A DNA stretch of 64,000 bases. It comes from Calamus simplicifolius. Its lineage: Eukaryota > Streptophyta > Magnoliopsida > Arecales > Arecaceae. Below the pieces are notes generated by a model. That model made no database searches and was not told where the DNA came from. It saw only the letters and a list, made by a program, of their open reading frames with translations. Of the stretch, positions 20,271 through 31,479 are shown one piece after another. Each line of letters opens with the position of its first letter. The first letter of the stretch is position 1. The stretch covers positions 1,471,119 through 1,535,118 of the forward strand of contig UESW01003880.1 in NCBI GenBank assembly GCA_900491605.1. Direction: 5' to 3'. The position numbers were made by a program, and so were the translations under genes.

Positions 20271-21240
20271 ATGGCCTCCATGAACTTTGTTCAATCCCAA
20301 ATACCCAAACTCACCAAAGACAACTATGACAACTGGAGTATCCAAATGAAGGCTTTGCTTGGATCCTTTGATGTTTGGGATCTTGTAGAAGACGGCTACA
20401 TGGAGTCGACCGAAGGTGAAGCAATGCTCACACAAGAGCAAAGAAAGCAACATAAGGAGTCAAAAAAGAAAGACAAGAAGGCTCTCTACACACTATACCA
20501 AAGTGTAGATGAAGGCATTCGAAATTATCGCTGGAGCTGCAACATCAAAGGAGGCATGAGACTTATTGCATAAGGCACATAAAGGAGCAGAAAAGGTGAA
20601 AAAGATTTGGCTACAATCTTTGAGGTCTGAATTTGAATCTTTCAAAATGGTAACTGGGGAGTTAATTTCTAATTATTTTTCAAGATTGATGTCTATAGTC
20701 AATCAATTGAAAAGAAATGAAGAAGAAATTACTAATGTTCGAATAATGGAGAAAATTTTGCGCTCTTTAGATGCAAAATTTGACTTCATTGTTGTAGCCA
20801 TTGAAGAATCAAAGGAATTAGAAGAGATGATTATAGAGCAACTCATGGGCTCTTTACAAGCACATGAGCAAAAGCTGTCTAAAAGGATGGAGGAGAAACC
20901 CATCAAGCAAGTACTTCAAACAAATCTTACACTACAAAAAAAAGGTGATTTTAAAGGTCAAACAAGTTTCCATGGTCGAGGCCGTGGAAGAAGAGGAAAA
21001 GGTGGAAGATTTCATCAAGATCAATCTCAAAGAAGTCAAGGAGACATAAGAGACCACCATGCCCGAGGTCGTGGTAGAGGAAGATTTTTTAATCCAAGAG
21101 GAAGAGGAAGGTATGGACAACAAGCACTACAATGTTTTATTTGCAAAAAATATGGGCACTATGCTAAAGATTGTTGGTACAAAGATAATGTTAATTATGT
21201 TGATGAGAAAATTTATTTTACAAAAGAACAAGAAGAAGAA
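20271..21240 (+). pseudogene. gag: COP2 gag
   Basis: Starts MASMNFVQSQIPKLT, then N-Y-D-N-W-S-I-Q-M-K-A-L-L-G (copia gag N-terminus). A frameshift near 20530 moves it into the frame of 20566-22131, and a TGA at 20557-20559 falls where the family normally has Trp (E-A-W-D-L-L). The UBN2 core, an R/G-rich basic stretch and the CCHC knuckle C-F-I-C-K-K-Y-G-H-Y-A-K-D-C (about 21133-21174) follow. Confidence 0.92.
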
Positions 21241-21660
21241 GTAACTCTACTTTTGGCCTACAATAACATTTCTGATGCTATCAAAAGAAGTACTTGGTAT
21301 CTAGACACAGGTGCTAGCAATTATATGTGTGGGATAAAGGAAATGTTTTTTAAGATGGATGAAAGCTTCAAAGGCTCGGTGACTTTTGGAGACTTCTCTA
21401 AAAGGTCAGTTGAAGGGAAAGGTAAAATCCTTATCAAGCTTCAAAATGGCACTCAAAATTTTATTTCAGATGTCTATTATGTTCCAGACATTAAAAATAA
21501 CATTCTTAGTTTGGGCCAATTGCTTGAAAAAGGCTATGACATTCACATGAAAGAATTGGGTCTTTCTATCAGAGACAACAACAATACTCTTATTGCACAT
21601 GTTCCTATGTCAAAAAATAGAATGTTTGAGCTAAGTTTGCATGTTGATGGCTCCTCTTGT
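21241..21660 (+). pseudogene. pol: COP2 aspartic protease
   Basis: W-Y-L-D-T-G-A-S-N-Y-M-C-G with the catalytic D-T-G at 21304-21312, then V-T-F-G-D-F and the N-I-L-S-L-G-Q-L-L block. The domain is in frame with gag and the start of integrase and contains no stop itself. Confidence 0.9.
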
Positions 21661-22644
21661 ATGTTAACACAAAGTCTTGATGACTCTACTCTATGGCATC
21701 TTAGATATGGACATTTAAACTTTGATGGATTAAAACTTTTGTCTAGCAAGAATATGGTGACAGGAATGCCTTGGCTGAAAATGTCTAAGGAAAAATGTGA
21801 AACTTGCATAGTTGGAAAGCAACAAAGGAGAACCTTCATTTCAGGAAGATCAAGAAGAGCAACAAAACCATTGGAATTGATACATTCAGATGTTTGTGGC
21901 CCAATCAAACCAACAACTATGGGAGGTAATGAATATTATCTTTTCTTCACTGATGATTATTCTGAAAAGACATGGGTTTATTTATTAAAAAAAAAGAGTG
22001 AAGTGTTTCAGAAATTTAAGGAATTTAAGTTGCTTGTTGAAAAACAAAGTGGTTTTCAAATTAAAGCTTTGAGATCGGATCGTGGTGGTGAGTATTTATC
22101 CAAAGAGTTTTCAAATTTTTTCAAAGCATAAGGAATTTTTCATCAGGTTACTATGCCTTATTCACCTCAGCAAAATGGGGTTTCAGAAAGAAAAAATTGA
22201 ACTATTTTAAATATGGTTCGATGTATGTTGAAAGATAAAAATATGCCTAAAGAATTTTGGGGAGAAGCAGTTGCTTGTGCAGTTTATTTGTTGAACAGAT
22301 TTCCATCAAAAAGGCTTCACAATATGACACCTGAGCAAGCATGGAGTTCATACAAGCCTAAGGTTGATCATCTTCGCATTTTTGGAAGTGTTGCTTATGT
22401 CAAAGTGCCTGATGAGAAAAGGATCAAACTTGATGACAAAGGAGAAAAGTATATTCTTTTAGGATATGCTGAAAATTCAAGTGGCTATAAGTTGTATAAT
22501 CCTATTACAAAGAGAGTAATTTTTTCAAGAGATGTTGAATTTGATGAAAAGCAAATATGGAGCTGGCAAGATAACAATGAAATGCAAGAAAATAATGAAG
22601 AAGAAGAGTCACAACATCAAGAAGAAATTCCATCAACTCCATAA
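21661..22644 (+). pseudogene. pol: COP2 integrase
   Basis: The HHCC zinc finger (L-W-H-L-R-Y-G-H-L-N ... C-E-T-C-I-V-G-K) precedes the core with L-I-H-S-D-V-C-G-P, L-R-S-D-R-G-G-E-Y and Q-N-G-V-S-E-R-K-N, giving the D-D-E triad. In-frame stops are TAA at 22129-22131 and TGA at 22198-22200, the second where Arg is usual. The C-terminal part ends at TAA 22642-22644. Confidence 0.92.
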
Positions 22645-22699
22645 CAAAGTCCAAGACATTCATCTCCACAAGAAAGTTCCAGTGGCTCATCCTCAAATA

Positions 22700-23400
22700 G
22701 AGCACACAAAACTCAGAGTGTGCAAGAATTGCTTGACGTCACAAGGCGTCTTGATGCTAATGATTATACTATGTTTTGTCTTTTTGCAGGTTATGATCCA
22801 ATTGAGTTTTATGAATCAAATAAAGAAGAAAAATGGAGAAATGCCATGCATGAAGAAATTTTATCAATAGAGAAAAATGACACTTGGGAACTCACAAATC
22901 TTCCCCAAGGTCATCAAGCCATTGGAGTCAAATGGGTGTATAAAACAAAACAAATGTTAGTGGAGAAATAGAAAAACACAAAGCCCGCTTGGTAGTAAAA
23001 GGCTACAAACAACAATATGACATTGACTATGATGAAGTTTTCTTTCCTGTTGCTCGAATGGAAACGGTACGCCTTCTCATTTCCTTAGCAGCACAAATGA
23101 AATGGAAAATTTTTCAAATGGATGTGAAATCAGCTTTTTTGAATGGATATTTGAATGAAGAAGTCTATGTAGAACAACCTTTGGGTTTTATTCAAAAAGG
23201 ACAAGAAGACAAAGTCTACAAACTCAAACGAGCTCTTTATGGATTGAAACAGGCTCCACGAGCATGGAATACAAGGATTGACAAGTATTTTGCTGAAAAT
23301 GGTTTTCAAAAATACCTTCTTGAACATTCTCTTTATATGAAGTATAATTATGTTGGTGATGTTCTATTTTTTGTCTATATGAGGATGATTTGATATTCAC
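22700..23400 (+). pseudogene. pol: COP2 reverse transcriptase
   Basis: Copia RT motifs appear in order: W-R-N-A-M-H-E-E-I, then a frameshift near 22975, then Y-D-E-V-F-F-P-V-A-R-M-E-T-V-R, Q-M-D-V-K-S-A-F-L-N-G and Y-G-L-K-Q-A-P-R-A-W. The catalytic box reads Y-E-D-D instead of Y-V-D-D and is reached only after another shift near 23370, at a run of T. Confidence 0.92.
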
Positions 23401-24332
23401 AGGAAATAATCTTGCAATGATTGAAGTTTTCAAGACTTCAATGATCAAAGAATTTGAAATGATAGATTTTGGCTTAATGTCTTATTTTCTGGGTATTGAA
23501 GTAAATCAATCAGATGAAGGCATATTTATTTCACAAAGCAAATATGCAAAGGAAATTTTGGAGAAATTCAAGATAAAGAATTGCAATTCAAGCACCACCC
23601 CAATTGAATACAATACTAAATTAAGTAAAGATGGAGAAGGAGATCTTGTCAATCCAACATATTATAAAAGTTTGGTTGGAAGCTTAAGATATCTTACAAA
23701 TACAAGGCTAGATATTGCTTATAGTGTTGGAGTTATAAGTCGTTACATGGAGAAGCCAAGAATGGATCATTTAATTGTTGCAAAAAGAATCCTTCGATAT
23801 ATCAAAGGTACGCAAGATTATGGTATTTTCTATTCATCTACTAATCCAATAAAATTAGTTGGTTTTTGTGATAGCAATTGGGTAGGAGATATTGATGATA
23901 GAAAAAGTATGAGTGGATTTGCCTTTTATATTGGAAGTGCAGCATTTACATGGTCTTCAAATAAACAATAAATTGTTACACTTTTATCATGTGAAGCAGA
24001 GTATGTTGCTGCAGCAAATTGTGTTTGTCATGCACTTTGGCTTCAAAGATTACTACAAGAAATAAAGATTTCACATGAAGAGCCAACCAACATTTTTGTT
24101 GATAATAAATCTGCTATACAACTTGCAAAAAAAAAATCCAGTCTTCCATGATCGAAGTAAGCATATTGATACAAGATTTCACTTCATTCGAGATTGTATC
24201 AAAAATCAAGAAGTACAACTTCTCTATATTTCAACAAAAGATCAGATAGCTGATATCTTCACAAAAGCCCTCAAGGAAGAAGAGTTCAAGAAGTTGAGAA
24301 GCATGCTTGGAGTCATGAAGAATCAAGTTTAA
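23390..24332 (+). pseudogene. pol: COP2 RT C-terminus and RNase H
   Basis: Continues after YEDD with S-Y-F-L-G-I-E-V, T-R-L-D-I-A-Y-S-V, F-C-D-S-N-W-V-G-D (catalytic Asp), C-E-A-E-Y-V-A-A (Glu) and, after a shift at an A8-9 run near 24130, S-K-H-I-D-T-R-F-H and I-A-D-I-F-T-K-A-L. A TAA interrupts at 23969-23971. The stop is at 24330-24332, against the polypurine tract. Confidence 0.9.
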
Positions 24333-24339
24333 AGGGGGG
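24330..24339 (+). other. COP2 polypurine tract
   Basis: TAAAGGGGGG immediately before the 3' LTR; this primes plus-strand DNA synthesis. Its first bases overlap the pol stop codon. Confidence 0.85.
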
Positions 24340-24634
24340 TGTTGGAAACTAAACTTGATTGTTGGAAATTGCTGCATAGGAAGTTGTTGTTATTTAATTG
24401 CTTCATAGGAAGTTGATGTTATTTAATTACTGTATAGGAAGTTGCTGTTATTTAATTGCTACATAGAAAATTGTTGTTATTGCATAAGAAGTTGCTATTC
24501 TGAATTAAGTATTGTGGAAGACCAAGAGTCATTTTGTAATTATAAAGGTCATGTATCCTTTTACGTTTTAGCATGAAAAAAATAGAAAGAACCAAAAATT
24601 TTCCTAAAAGAAAATATCTTCTCCTTTTCCAACG
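24340..24634 (+). repeat. COP2 3' LTR
   Basis: TGTTGGAAACT ... TTCCAACG, 295 bp. The last base is G where the left LTR has A, so the canonical CA end became CG after insertion. Confidence 0.95.
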
Positions 24635-24639
24635 GTGGC
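24635..24639. other. COP2 target-site duplication, right copy
   Basis: GTGGC directly after the right LTR; the pair fixes both ends of COP2. Confidence 0.9.
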
Positions 24640-25579
24640 CAGGTCTCCCCTACAGAGAGCTAGGCCGTATAACTGACCCGGAATCTTTCCTATAGTTGTG
24701 TTGTAGAAGCCACTGGGAACGGCTTTGGATTTCAGATCATCAAGGAGGTTGTTCAGGTTTTCCCGCGCGGTTCCAAGACCATTAGGAGGGAAATTGTTAT
24801 CGGAGCAATCGTACGGACTGATCTCCGTGTTCGTTGTACTTGGGTTCCGGAGGAAGGGAGTGGCTTCGTACTTTATCCAGCAACTCGGTGCCAGATATCG
24901 CCACCCGTTCCACTGGGTGCAACAAGTCTTGATGTCTGCCAGGATCTTTCCCAAGCATTTTCCGCAGTCATCACTGCTCAAATCTGTTGTGCACTGCGCC
25001 ATTGCATACAAGCTATCATCAACCAAAGCGTTGGATGTGAACATCTGAGGGAGGGTCGGGAGCCTGCTGCACGAGGCTGGACACCATCTCGAAGGGTTCC
25101 GGCGAGCTAGTTTTCTGATCAGGCCTGGTCATGTTGAAGCCATTGGTATCTAGAATTCCGAAGAAGTTGTGGTCGGAGTAACGCAGCTGGCAGTAGTCAT
25201 ACCAGATGATGCCTTGCCGGAAGCCAGAGCAGCTCTGTGTGATGTTGGTGGTTGCAGCCTGGATGCAGCTCTGGCAGTCCGAGATGGCGAGATCGCCTTC
25301 GCAGAGGTAGAGTCCGTAGACGACGTCGTCAGAGCCAGCCCCAGCAGTGGCATTCTCAAATAAGGATGATGAGGACTTGGAGTTGAAGGAGGAGAAGAGA
25401 CTAATGAGATTTCTTGCGAATGTGCTGTTTGAACTGTATGATAGGCCAGTACAATCGACATGGTTCGATTTGAAGACGAGGTCGTCGGCAGTGGTGCCGG
25501 GAGAATTCAAGAAGAGAATGTATGAGATCAAGAAGAGGAAGGTCAGGGATCTTTCGGATCGAAATTGCAGAAACATCAT
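24635..25579 (-). pseudogene. DUF26/Gnk2 cysteine-rich secreted protein gene, 5' part
   Basis: Starts MMFLQFRSER at 25579, with a hydrophobic signal peptide (L-T-F-L-F-L-I-S-Y-I-L-F-L) ending near T-T-A. Domain 1 has C-E-G-D-L-A-I-S-D-C-Q-S-C and domain 2 has C-T-T-D-L-S-S-D-D-C-G-K-C, both the C-x8-C-x2-C signature; a third domain begins at Y-D-C-S-D-N-N and is cut by COP2 after L-C-R-G-D-L-A. A one-base frameshift near 25055-25065 separates domains 1 and 2. Family members are apoplastic or plasma-membrane proteins, some antifungal. COP2 and the frameshift make this a pseudogene; which came first is not known. Confidence 0.88.
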
Positions 25580-27137
25580 GGCTTCTTCAATATAGTTACC
25601 AACATACAATTGGGACAATATATAATATAGCACGAGTGACGGTAATTAACAACCCTCTTTCAGAACCAGGCGCAACGCGGTAACTTCTGGCCTACTTGAT
25701 AATCTCTTAAATCCAAGCCTAGGAATAAGTTTTAGTAGTTCTTGGACTGAGTAAAAAGTGCTCCATGTGCAAGACCTACTGGGTCAACAAGTCGTTTGCG
25801 CTGATCCGTTTGCTTGGCTACAGAGCGGCCTGTGACGTGACCGTAATGGCCTTATTTAATAAGACCCGTGCGTCAGGGGATTTCCTCCAGCTAGCGCTTT
25901 CACGCTTGCAGCGGCCAACCATCACCTTCATCATTGTTTTCAAGTGAAGTCTCAAAATGATGAGTATTTTTTAAATGCAGCGATTTAGGGTGCTTTCCTG
26001 CTTCCCATTCGTTCCTCCGATGGCAGGGAAGATCTTTCTCTACCATGCGGTGATCGGCTACGCGCATATAATTGCGCATATCAAAAATAATTTTATTTTT
26101 TTATACATCATACGTGTAATTTGCATGTGCATAATTAATCAACGCTCGATACTCATGACTAATCAGATACAGAGCATTTTGTCACAAGTTCAACGACGGT
26201 GAGGCTAACGATGGAAATGAAAGGAAAAAAAAAAAAAGTTGATGTTAATAAAAATCCTTCAACCTTACTTTTATTTAATTAAATAAAAATTAAATTAAAA
26301 CCTCATGAATTTTTTAATTAGGATACATTTAAAAATTATCAAAAAACAAGAATCTCTTGATTTTTGCCAATCGATCAATGATTTATAACCCCATCAATAC
26401 TTCAATTTGGGTACATTCAAAAATTATAAAAAAATTAAAATCTCTTGATTTCCATCAATCACTCAATAATTTAAACCCCATAAATCCTTCAATTTAAATA
26501 CATTCAAAAATTGCAAAAAAAATAGAATCTTTTGATTTTCATCAATCACTCAATGATTTATAATCCCATAAAAATCCTTTAATTTGGATAAATTCAAAAA
26601 TTACAAAAAAATCAGAATCTCTTAATTTACATCAATCACTCAATGATTTATTTAATCAACCTTTGATTATAATCTTCATAATTTACCTCATTAGTATGTG
26701 ATTACATTCCATGATTAACTAAATCAAAACTTAGAATTCCTAGATTGCTGCTTATTATATTTAAGAAAAATATCATAAATTGAAATCACTTGATTATCGT
26801 TAATCAATTTATGAATTGTTTCATCAGCCTTTGATTGTAATTTTTTTTATGATTCACTTAAATTAGAATTCCTTGATTACTGCCTACACCCCTTCTTTAA
26901 ATTGATGCTAGGAAGAGAAAAGCATTAATTTGGAAAGAAAATAATGATGACAATTGTGAGTCATAGCTTTGGTAAAGAGATCGGCTAATCGATCGAAACT
27001 TTAATGAGGGAAATTATATGATTCTAAATTAAATCTCAAATGTAAAGATAATCAGCCTTAATATATAGTACACTCATAAAAGATTAGATTAGTAGCAATT
27101 TGAATAGCACTAGAATTATAGGATAAGTAGTAATTTG
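25580..27137. other. AT-rich spacer between the DUF26 pseudogene and LARD1
   Basis: The first 350 bp is upstream flank of the pseudogene, with no clear minus-strand TATA box. From about 26080 the sequence is strongly AT-rich and includes a short tandem repeat. No gene supported. Confidence 0.5.
26240..26660. repeat. About 88-bp AT-rich tandem repeat, four to five copies
   Basis: Copies start near 26324, 26412, 26499 and 26589, each with ACATTCAAAAATTA, then AATCTCTTGATTT, CATCAATCACTCAATGATTT and CCTTCAATTTGG. Divergence of 10-20 percent suggests age. Confidence 0.8.
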
Positions 27138-27654
27138 TGATGGGGCCATTTGACCCCATAGGCAATAAAGACAATAATTTTTGGATGACATCCTTTCTAG
27201 ACGATTTTCTTAGGCGGCCGCGAACGCTTAATTCGGTTCTACGATATTGCTCCCAGCTTTAACAAATATCTCATCATAGAGAACAAAAAGGAAAAAGGGC
27301 CACGTCATGTGCGGGGTTCTCTAAAAGGCCTCATTAATGGCCGGTAGTCAAATCAAAAAGTAGAGAATAACGTTGGCCAGCATTTAATGGTGCAGAATGA
27401 GAGCATTTAATGGTATCATAATGACTTGGCCAGCATTTATTAGAATTGAGTGTAGGCGAAGAGAAGAAAAAGTCCTAGTCGGCCCTGCCCGGCACTCTCG
27501 CTCGGCCACGAAAATCCCACCGCATCACTCCCGCTCGACAGCTTCGCCCTGTTCGGCTTCACAGCCATATTATATCTTTCACACAAAAGCATTTATGGCC
27601 TCATAAAGGCCTCGTGCGCATTTATTACCTTATTCTCTCTCATATATAAAGGCA

Positions 27655-28860
27655 TTTATGGCTGCTAGTTGGCTAGCATTTAATAGAGTGGAGCATCATG
27701 AACACGAAAGAAGGGAGAAGTCCAAATCGGCCTCCTCCCTCTCTCATTCAAGTTGGCCGGCCCCGCCCCGGCACTCCATCTCGGCCCCGACATTTATGGC
27801 TACCAGTTGGTCAACATTTAATGGAGTAGAGCGTCACGGATGCGAAGGAAGGGAGAAGTCCAAATCGGCCTCCTTCCACTCTCATTCAAGTCGGCCGGTC
27901 CCGCCCCGCACTCCATCTCGCCTCGGCATTTATAGCTGCCACATAGGCCAGCATTTAATGGAGTAGAGCATCACGGACACAAAAGAAGGGAGAAGTCCAA
28001 ATCGGCCTCCTTCCGCTCTCATTCAAGTCGGTCGGTCCTCCATCTCGACCCCAGCATTTATAGCTGCCACGTAGGCCAGCATTTAATGGAGTGGAGCTCA
28101 CGGATGCGAAGGAAGGGAGAAGTCCAAATCGGCCTCCTCTCACTCTCATTCAAGTCGGCCGGCCCTACCCCGGCACTCCATCTCGGCCCCGGTATTTATA
28201 GTTGCCACGTAGGTCAGCATTTAATGGAGTGGAGCATCACGGACACGAAAGAAGGGAGAAGTCCAATCGGCCTCCTTCCGCTCTCATTCAAGTCAGTGGG
28301 CCCTGCCTCAGCACTCTCTCAACCCTCTCTTCCAAGTCGGCCTCGCCTCAGCACATTTAATGGCCTCATTCAAGTCGGCCTCGTCTCGGCACTCTCTCAA
28401 CCCTCTCTTCCAAGTCGGCTCCGCCTAGGTACATTTAATGGCCTCATTCAAGTCGGCCCCGTCTCGGCACATTTAATGGCCTCATTCAAGTCTGCCCCGC
28501 CTCGGTACTCTCTCGGCCCTCTCTTCTCTTCGAAGTTGGCCCCGTATCGGCACATTTAATGGCCTCATTCAAGTCGGCCCCGCCTCGGCCCTCTCTTCCA
28601 AGTCGGCCCTGCCTCGGCACATTTAATGGCCTCATTCAAGTCGGCCCCGGCACTCTCTTCCAAGTCAGCCCCAACTCGGCATATTTAATGGCCTCTTCCA
28701 AGTCGCCCCCTCTTGGCACTCTCTTCTAAGTCAGCCCCGCCTCGGCACATTTAATGGCCTCTTCTTAGTCGGCCTCGCCTCGGCACTCTCTCGACCTTCT
28801 CTTCCAAGTCGACCCTGCCTCGGCACATTTAATGGCCTCATTCAAGTCGCCCCTCCTCGG
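27655..28860. repeat. Tandem repeats inside LARD1 left LTR
   Basis: About five copies of a 135-140 bp unit (core CATTTAATGGAGTGGAGCAT, then GGAGAAGTCCAAATCGGCCT, CATTTATAGCTGCCACGTAG) lead into a shorter family built on CATTTAATGGCCTCATTCAA plus GTCGGCC(C)CGCCTCGGCA. The right LTR has the same layout at about 32940-34080. Confidence 0.88.
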
Positions 28861-29354
28861 CATCGTCCCGTTTTGGCTTCCATATCCACATCATGTCTCT
28901 CGCACAAAGGCATTTATGGCCTTATAAAGGTCACGTGCTTGGCCACCTCAGCCCCGGCCATGAACTGCCATGCAAGCACTCTATAATCAACACTTTACAA
29001 GGGATAGCTGGCTTCAACTCCCAACTCTTTCATCTTAGACGGATGTGTGGCTCGTGATGGTGATGAGACTCCATAACCTTTTATTTCTCTTCCCTACAAC
29101 GGTCAAATCAAAAGGCCATCCACTTTGACGAAACTTGACCCACCAACCAGCTGCAGCCACTCACTCTGATGGAACTTGACCTGCAGTCCTGACATATCAA
29201 AGAAGAAAGCAAGCTCTGTCATTACTACCATCACCTTAAATGCTCTTACAAGTGGCAGCACCCCAAGCCTCACAGACATCAACTCTGACACTTCATCCAT
29301 CAAAGTCATCATTATGAGGCCTCAACCACTCAAATCAGATAGACTCCATACATC

Positions 29355-29362
29355 TATAAATT
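29355..29362 (+). promoter_or_regulatory. TATA box of LARD1 left LTR
   Basis: TATAAATT about 310 bp before the PBS. The right LTR has the same motif at 34554-34561. The spacing to the PBS equals that in the TAT1 LTR. Confidence 0.6.
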
Positions 29363-29676
29363 GGGTAAGAGGGACCCCCGACGAGGTAACGAAACTAAGA
29401 ACTGATAACTGGAATAATACTCTTAAACACTCATTTTTGCTCACAGAGAGCTCTTCTCCGAGTCTCTCTCTCTTTTTATTTCGAGCTTCCTTAAGCTCAC
29501 GGCTGTTGCCCAGAGCACTGACTTGAGCGTCAGAGGGTCCCCGCCGGAATATCCGGCCCCAGAGACTTTTTGCAGGCTTTCAGATGCGAGAAGCTCGTCG
29601 GAAGATCTCGGGCTCGCTGAAGAAGGCGACCGGACGCTCGCGAACGTTCAAGGGGGGTGATCTGGCAGCATCAGAT

Positions 29677-29694
29677 TGGCGCGCCAGGAAGGGG
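29677..29694 (+). other. LARD1 primer binding site
   Basis: TGGCGCGCCAGGAAGGGG, 3 bp after the left LTR; identical in type to the TAT2 PBS at 36769. Confidence 0.8.
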
Positions 29695-30680
29695 AAGAAA
29701 GCAGAGTTCTTTGACACTAAGCTACAAGCTCTCACTCCCTCTACGACAATAATAGTGGATAAAAATATGGTGATGAAAAAGACCCAAGAAGCTTCTGCCA
29801 GTTATGCTGGGAGGGCACCCTCAACGAGCTGACCGGCAGGAGGCTAGCTCTTTGCCCCATCGTCACCACTATCTCGGGTCATTCAGACAGAGCATCGTGC
29901 CACCCTCACTTTGCAAGTCCAAACATCCGTGGCAGCTGCTCAAAGCTACGGGAGCTATATTCCGTGGCCTCACAGTAACAAACAAGAGCCCATGCTGCTC
30001 CTCTAGTTGTTGCTCAAGCCATCCACCATCCATCCAATGAGAGATCTTCCCAGCAAGAGACTCACCGCTGTCATATTTCTCTGAAGCTCAGGAGCAAGAG
30101 CAACCTCAAACTCAAGTTCATCAGCAATTTAAGGCTCATGCTCGTTAGCCAGCAAGAGCGCCACTACTTGCCACCCAAATCCTAACTCCTAGTCACCTCA
30201 AGTGTTTATGTGCATTTTAATTCCTGATGGTGATAAGTCAAGACATGCTGATGCTATTAATGTAAGGTGGAAAATAAAGACAAAGGGCTTTGACTATTGA
30301 CTCCGCCCTTTCCCTCTCTCCCCCTTTCTCTTCCTCTCTGCTGCACCCAGAGCCAATCCGAGCCCAAGATCTCCTGCGGATTCCATTCCAGCTGCCCTTG
30401 GATTTCAGCGCCCCCCACCTTCAATCAACATAGTTTCCTGAGGGGCAGGTCATCAACTCAGCAGAAGGAGACCAATTTCTTTAAAGAAAAAACTCTCAAG
30501 CATGTAATCGACCTTGACACCGAACACGACGCAAAGGCAAACAGCTACAAAAAAGCTAAGTATACTACACTTTGAGAAAAAGGTTTCTTTTCATTAGTGT
30601 CTGAATGCATTACAGGAAACCCAACAAAATTAACCTTTCAAAAAAGGCTCTCGATGGTCCTGCGATCATAAGGTCACTCC
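29695..30680. other. LARD1 internal leader with decayed gag start
   Basis: No intact coding. Around 29768 the sequence ATGGTGATG...ACCCAAGAAGCTTCTGCCAG and the following GCAGGAGGC resemble the start of TAT2 gag (36875 on), which suggests a decayed gag 5' end. A 92-codon ORF at 30297-30575 is not recognised and is repeated at 35467-35745 in the second copy. Confidence 0.5.
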
Positions 30681-30689
30681 TGGGCCAGC

Positions 30690-31465
30690 CACGAAACCCC
30701 CGCGGTGGTTCAAGACCTATGGTTCCAGCGACCTCGAGTCACCTCCCGGACCAGCACACAAGCACTTAAGGCAGTTTCGGAGGAGCTCAGCGGCATCGCC
30801 GCTAACGGATACCACTCGGCTTGGCTAGCATACGCCCCCGAGTCGGTTCAAATCCCTAACAGCCCATACCCGCTCGAGTCACCTCCCGGACCAGCATGCA
30901 AACACCCAAGGCAGTTTCGAAGGAGCTCAACGGCATCGCGGCTAACGGGACACCACTCGGTCTAGCTATCATACGCCCCCGAGTCGATTCAAGTCCCTAA
31001 CAGTTCGTACCCGCTCGAATCACCTCCCAGACCAGCATATAAACACCCAAGGCAGTTCCAAAGGAGCTCGACGGCATCACGGCTAACGGGACACCACTCG
31101 TTCTGGTTAGCATATGCCCCTGAGTCGGTTCAAGTTCCTAACAGCCTATACCTGCTCGAGTCACCTCCCGGACCAGCACACAACACCCAAGGCAGTTCCA
31201 AAGGAGCTCGATGGCATCGCGACTAATGGGACACCACTCGGTCTGGCTAGCATACGCCCCCGAGTCGGTTCAAGTCCCTAACAGCCCATACCCGCTCGAG
31301 TCACCTCCGGACCAGCACACAAACACCCAAGGTGGTTCTGAAGGAGCTCGACGGCATCATGGCTAACGGGACACCACTCGGTCTGGTTAGCATACGCCCC
31401 CGAGTTGGTTCAAGTCCCCAACAGCCCGTACCTGCTCGAGTCACCTCCCAAACCAGCACATAAAC
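30690..31465. repeat. About 140-bp tandem array, five to six copies (LARD1)
   Basis: Unit: CACCTCCCGGACCAGCACAC, then AAGGAGCTCGACGGCATCGC, GGCTAACGGGACACCACTCG, then CGAGTCGGTTCAAGTCCCTA. It is homologous to the 141-bp unit at 42330-44810 in TAT2. Confidence 0.92.
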
Positions 31466-31479
31466 ACTCAAAGCAATTT

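Larger units (their letters stand above)
19948..24634 (+). mobile_element. COP2: complete Ty1-copia retrotransposon (4687 bp)
   Basis: Two 295-bp LTRs, Met-tRNA PBS, a gag-protease-integrase-RT-RNase H order, a polypurine tract and a 5-bp duplication make this a structurally complete copia element. It sits inside the third DUF26 domain of a minus-strand gene. Coding is broken by frameshifts (near 20530, 22975, 23370 and 24130) and stops, so it is not autonomous. Small size and short LTRs are typical of compact copia lineages; I do not assign one. Confidence 0.95.
27138..29673 (+). repeat. LARD1 left LTR
   Basis: TGATGGGGCC ... CAGCATCA, 2536 bp, with the inverted ends TGATG/CATCA-type shared with TAT2. 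U3 is filled by about 136-bp repeats (27655-28250) and shorter repeats (28290-28860). A TATA box is at 29355 and the shared U5 block at 29518-29577. Confidence 0.92.

Noticed and set aside
30297..30575. 92-codon ORF duplicated at 35467-35745 as a possible LARD1 gene
   Set aside because: The two copies differ by scattered changes as expected for duplicated internal DNA; low-complexity start and no recognisable domain.
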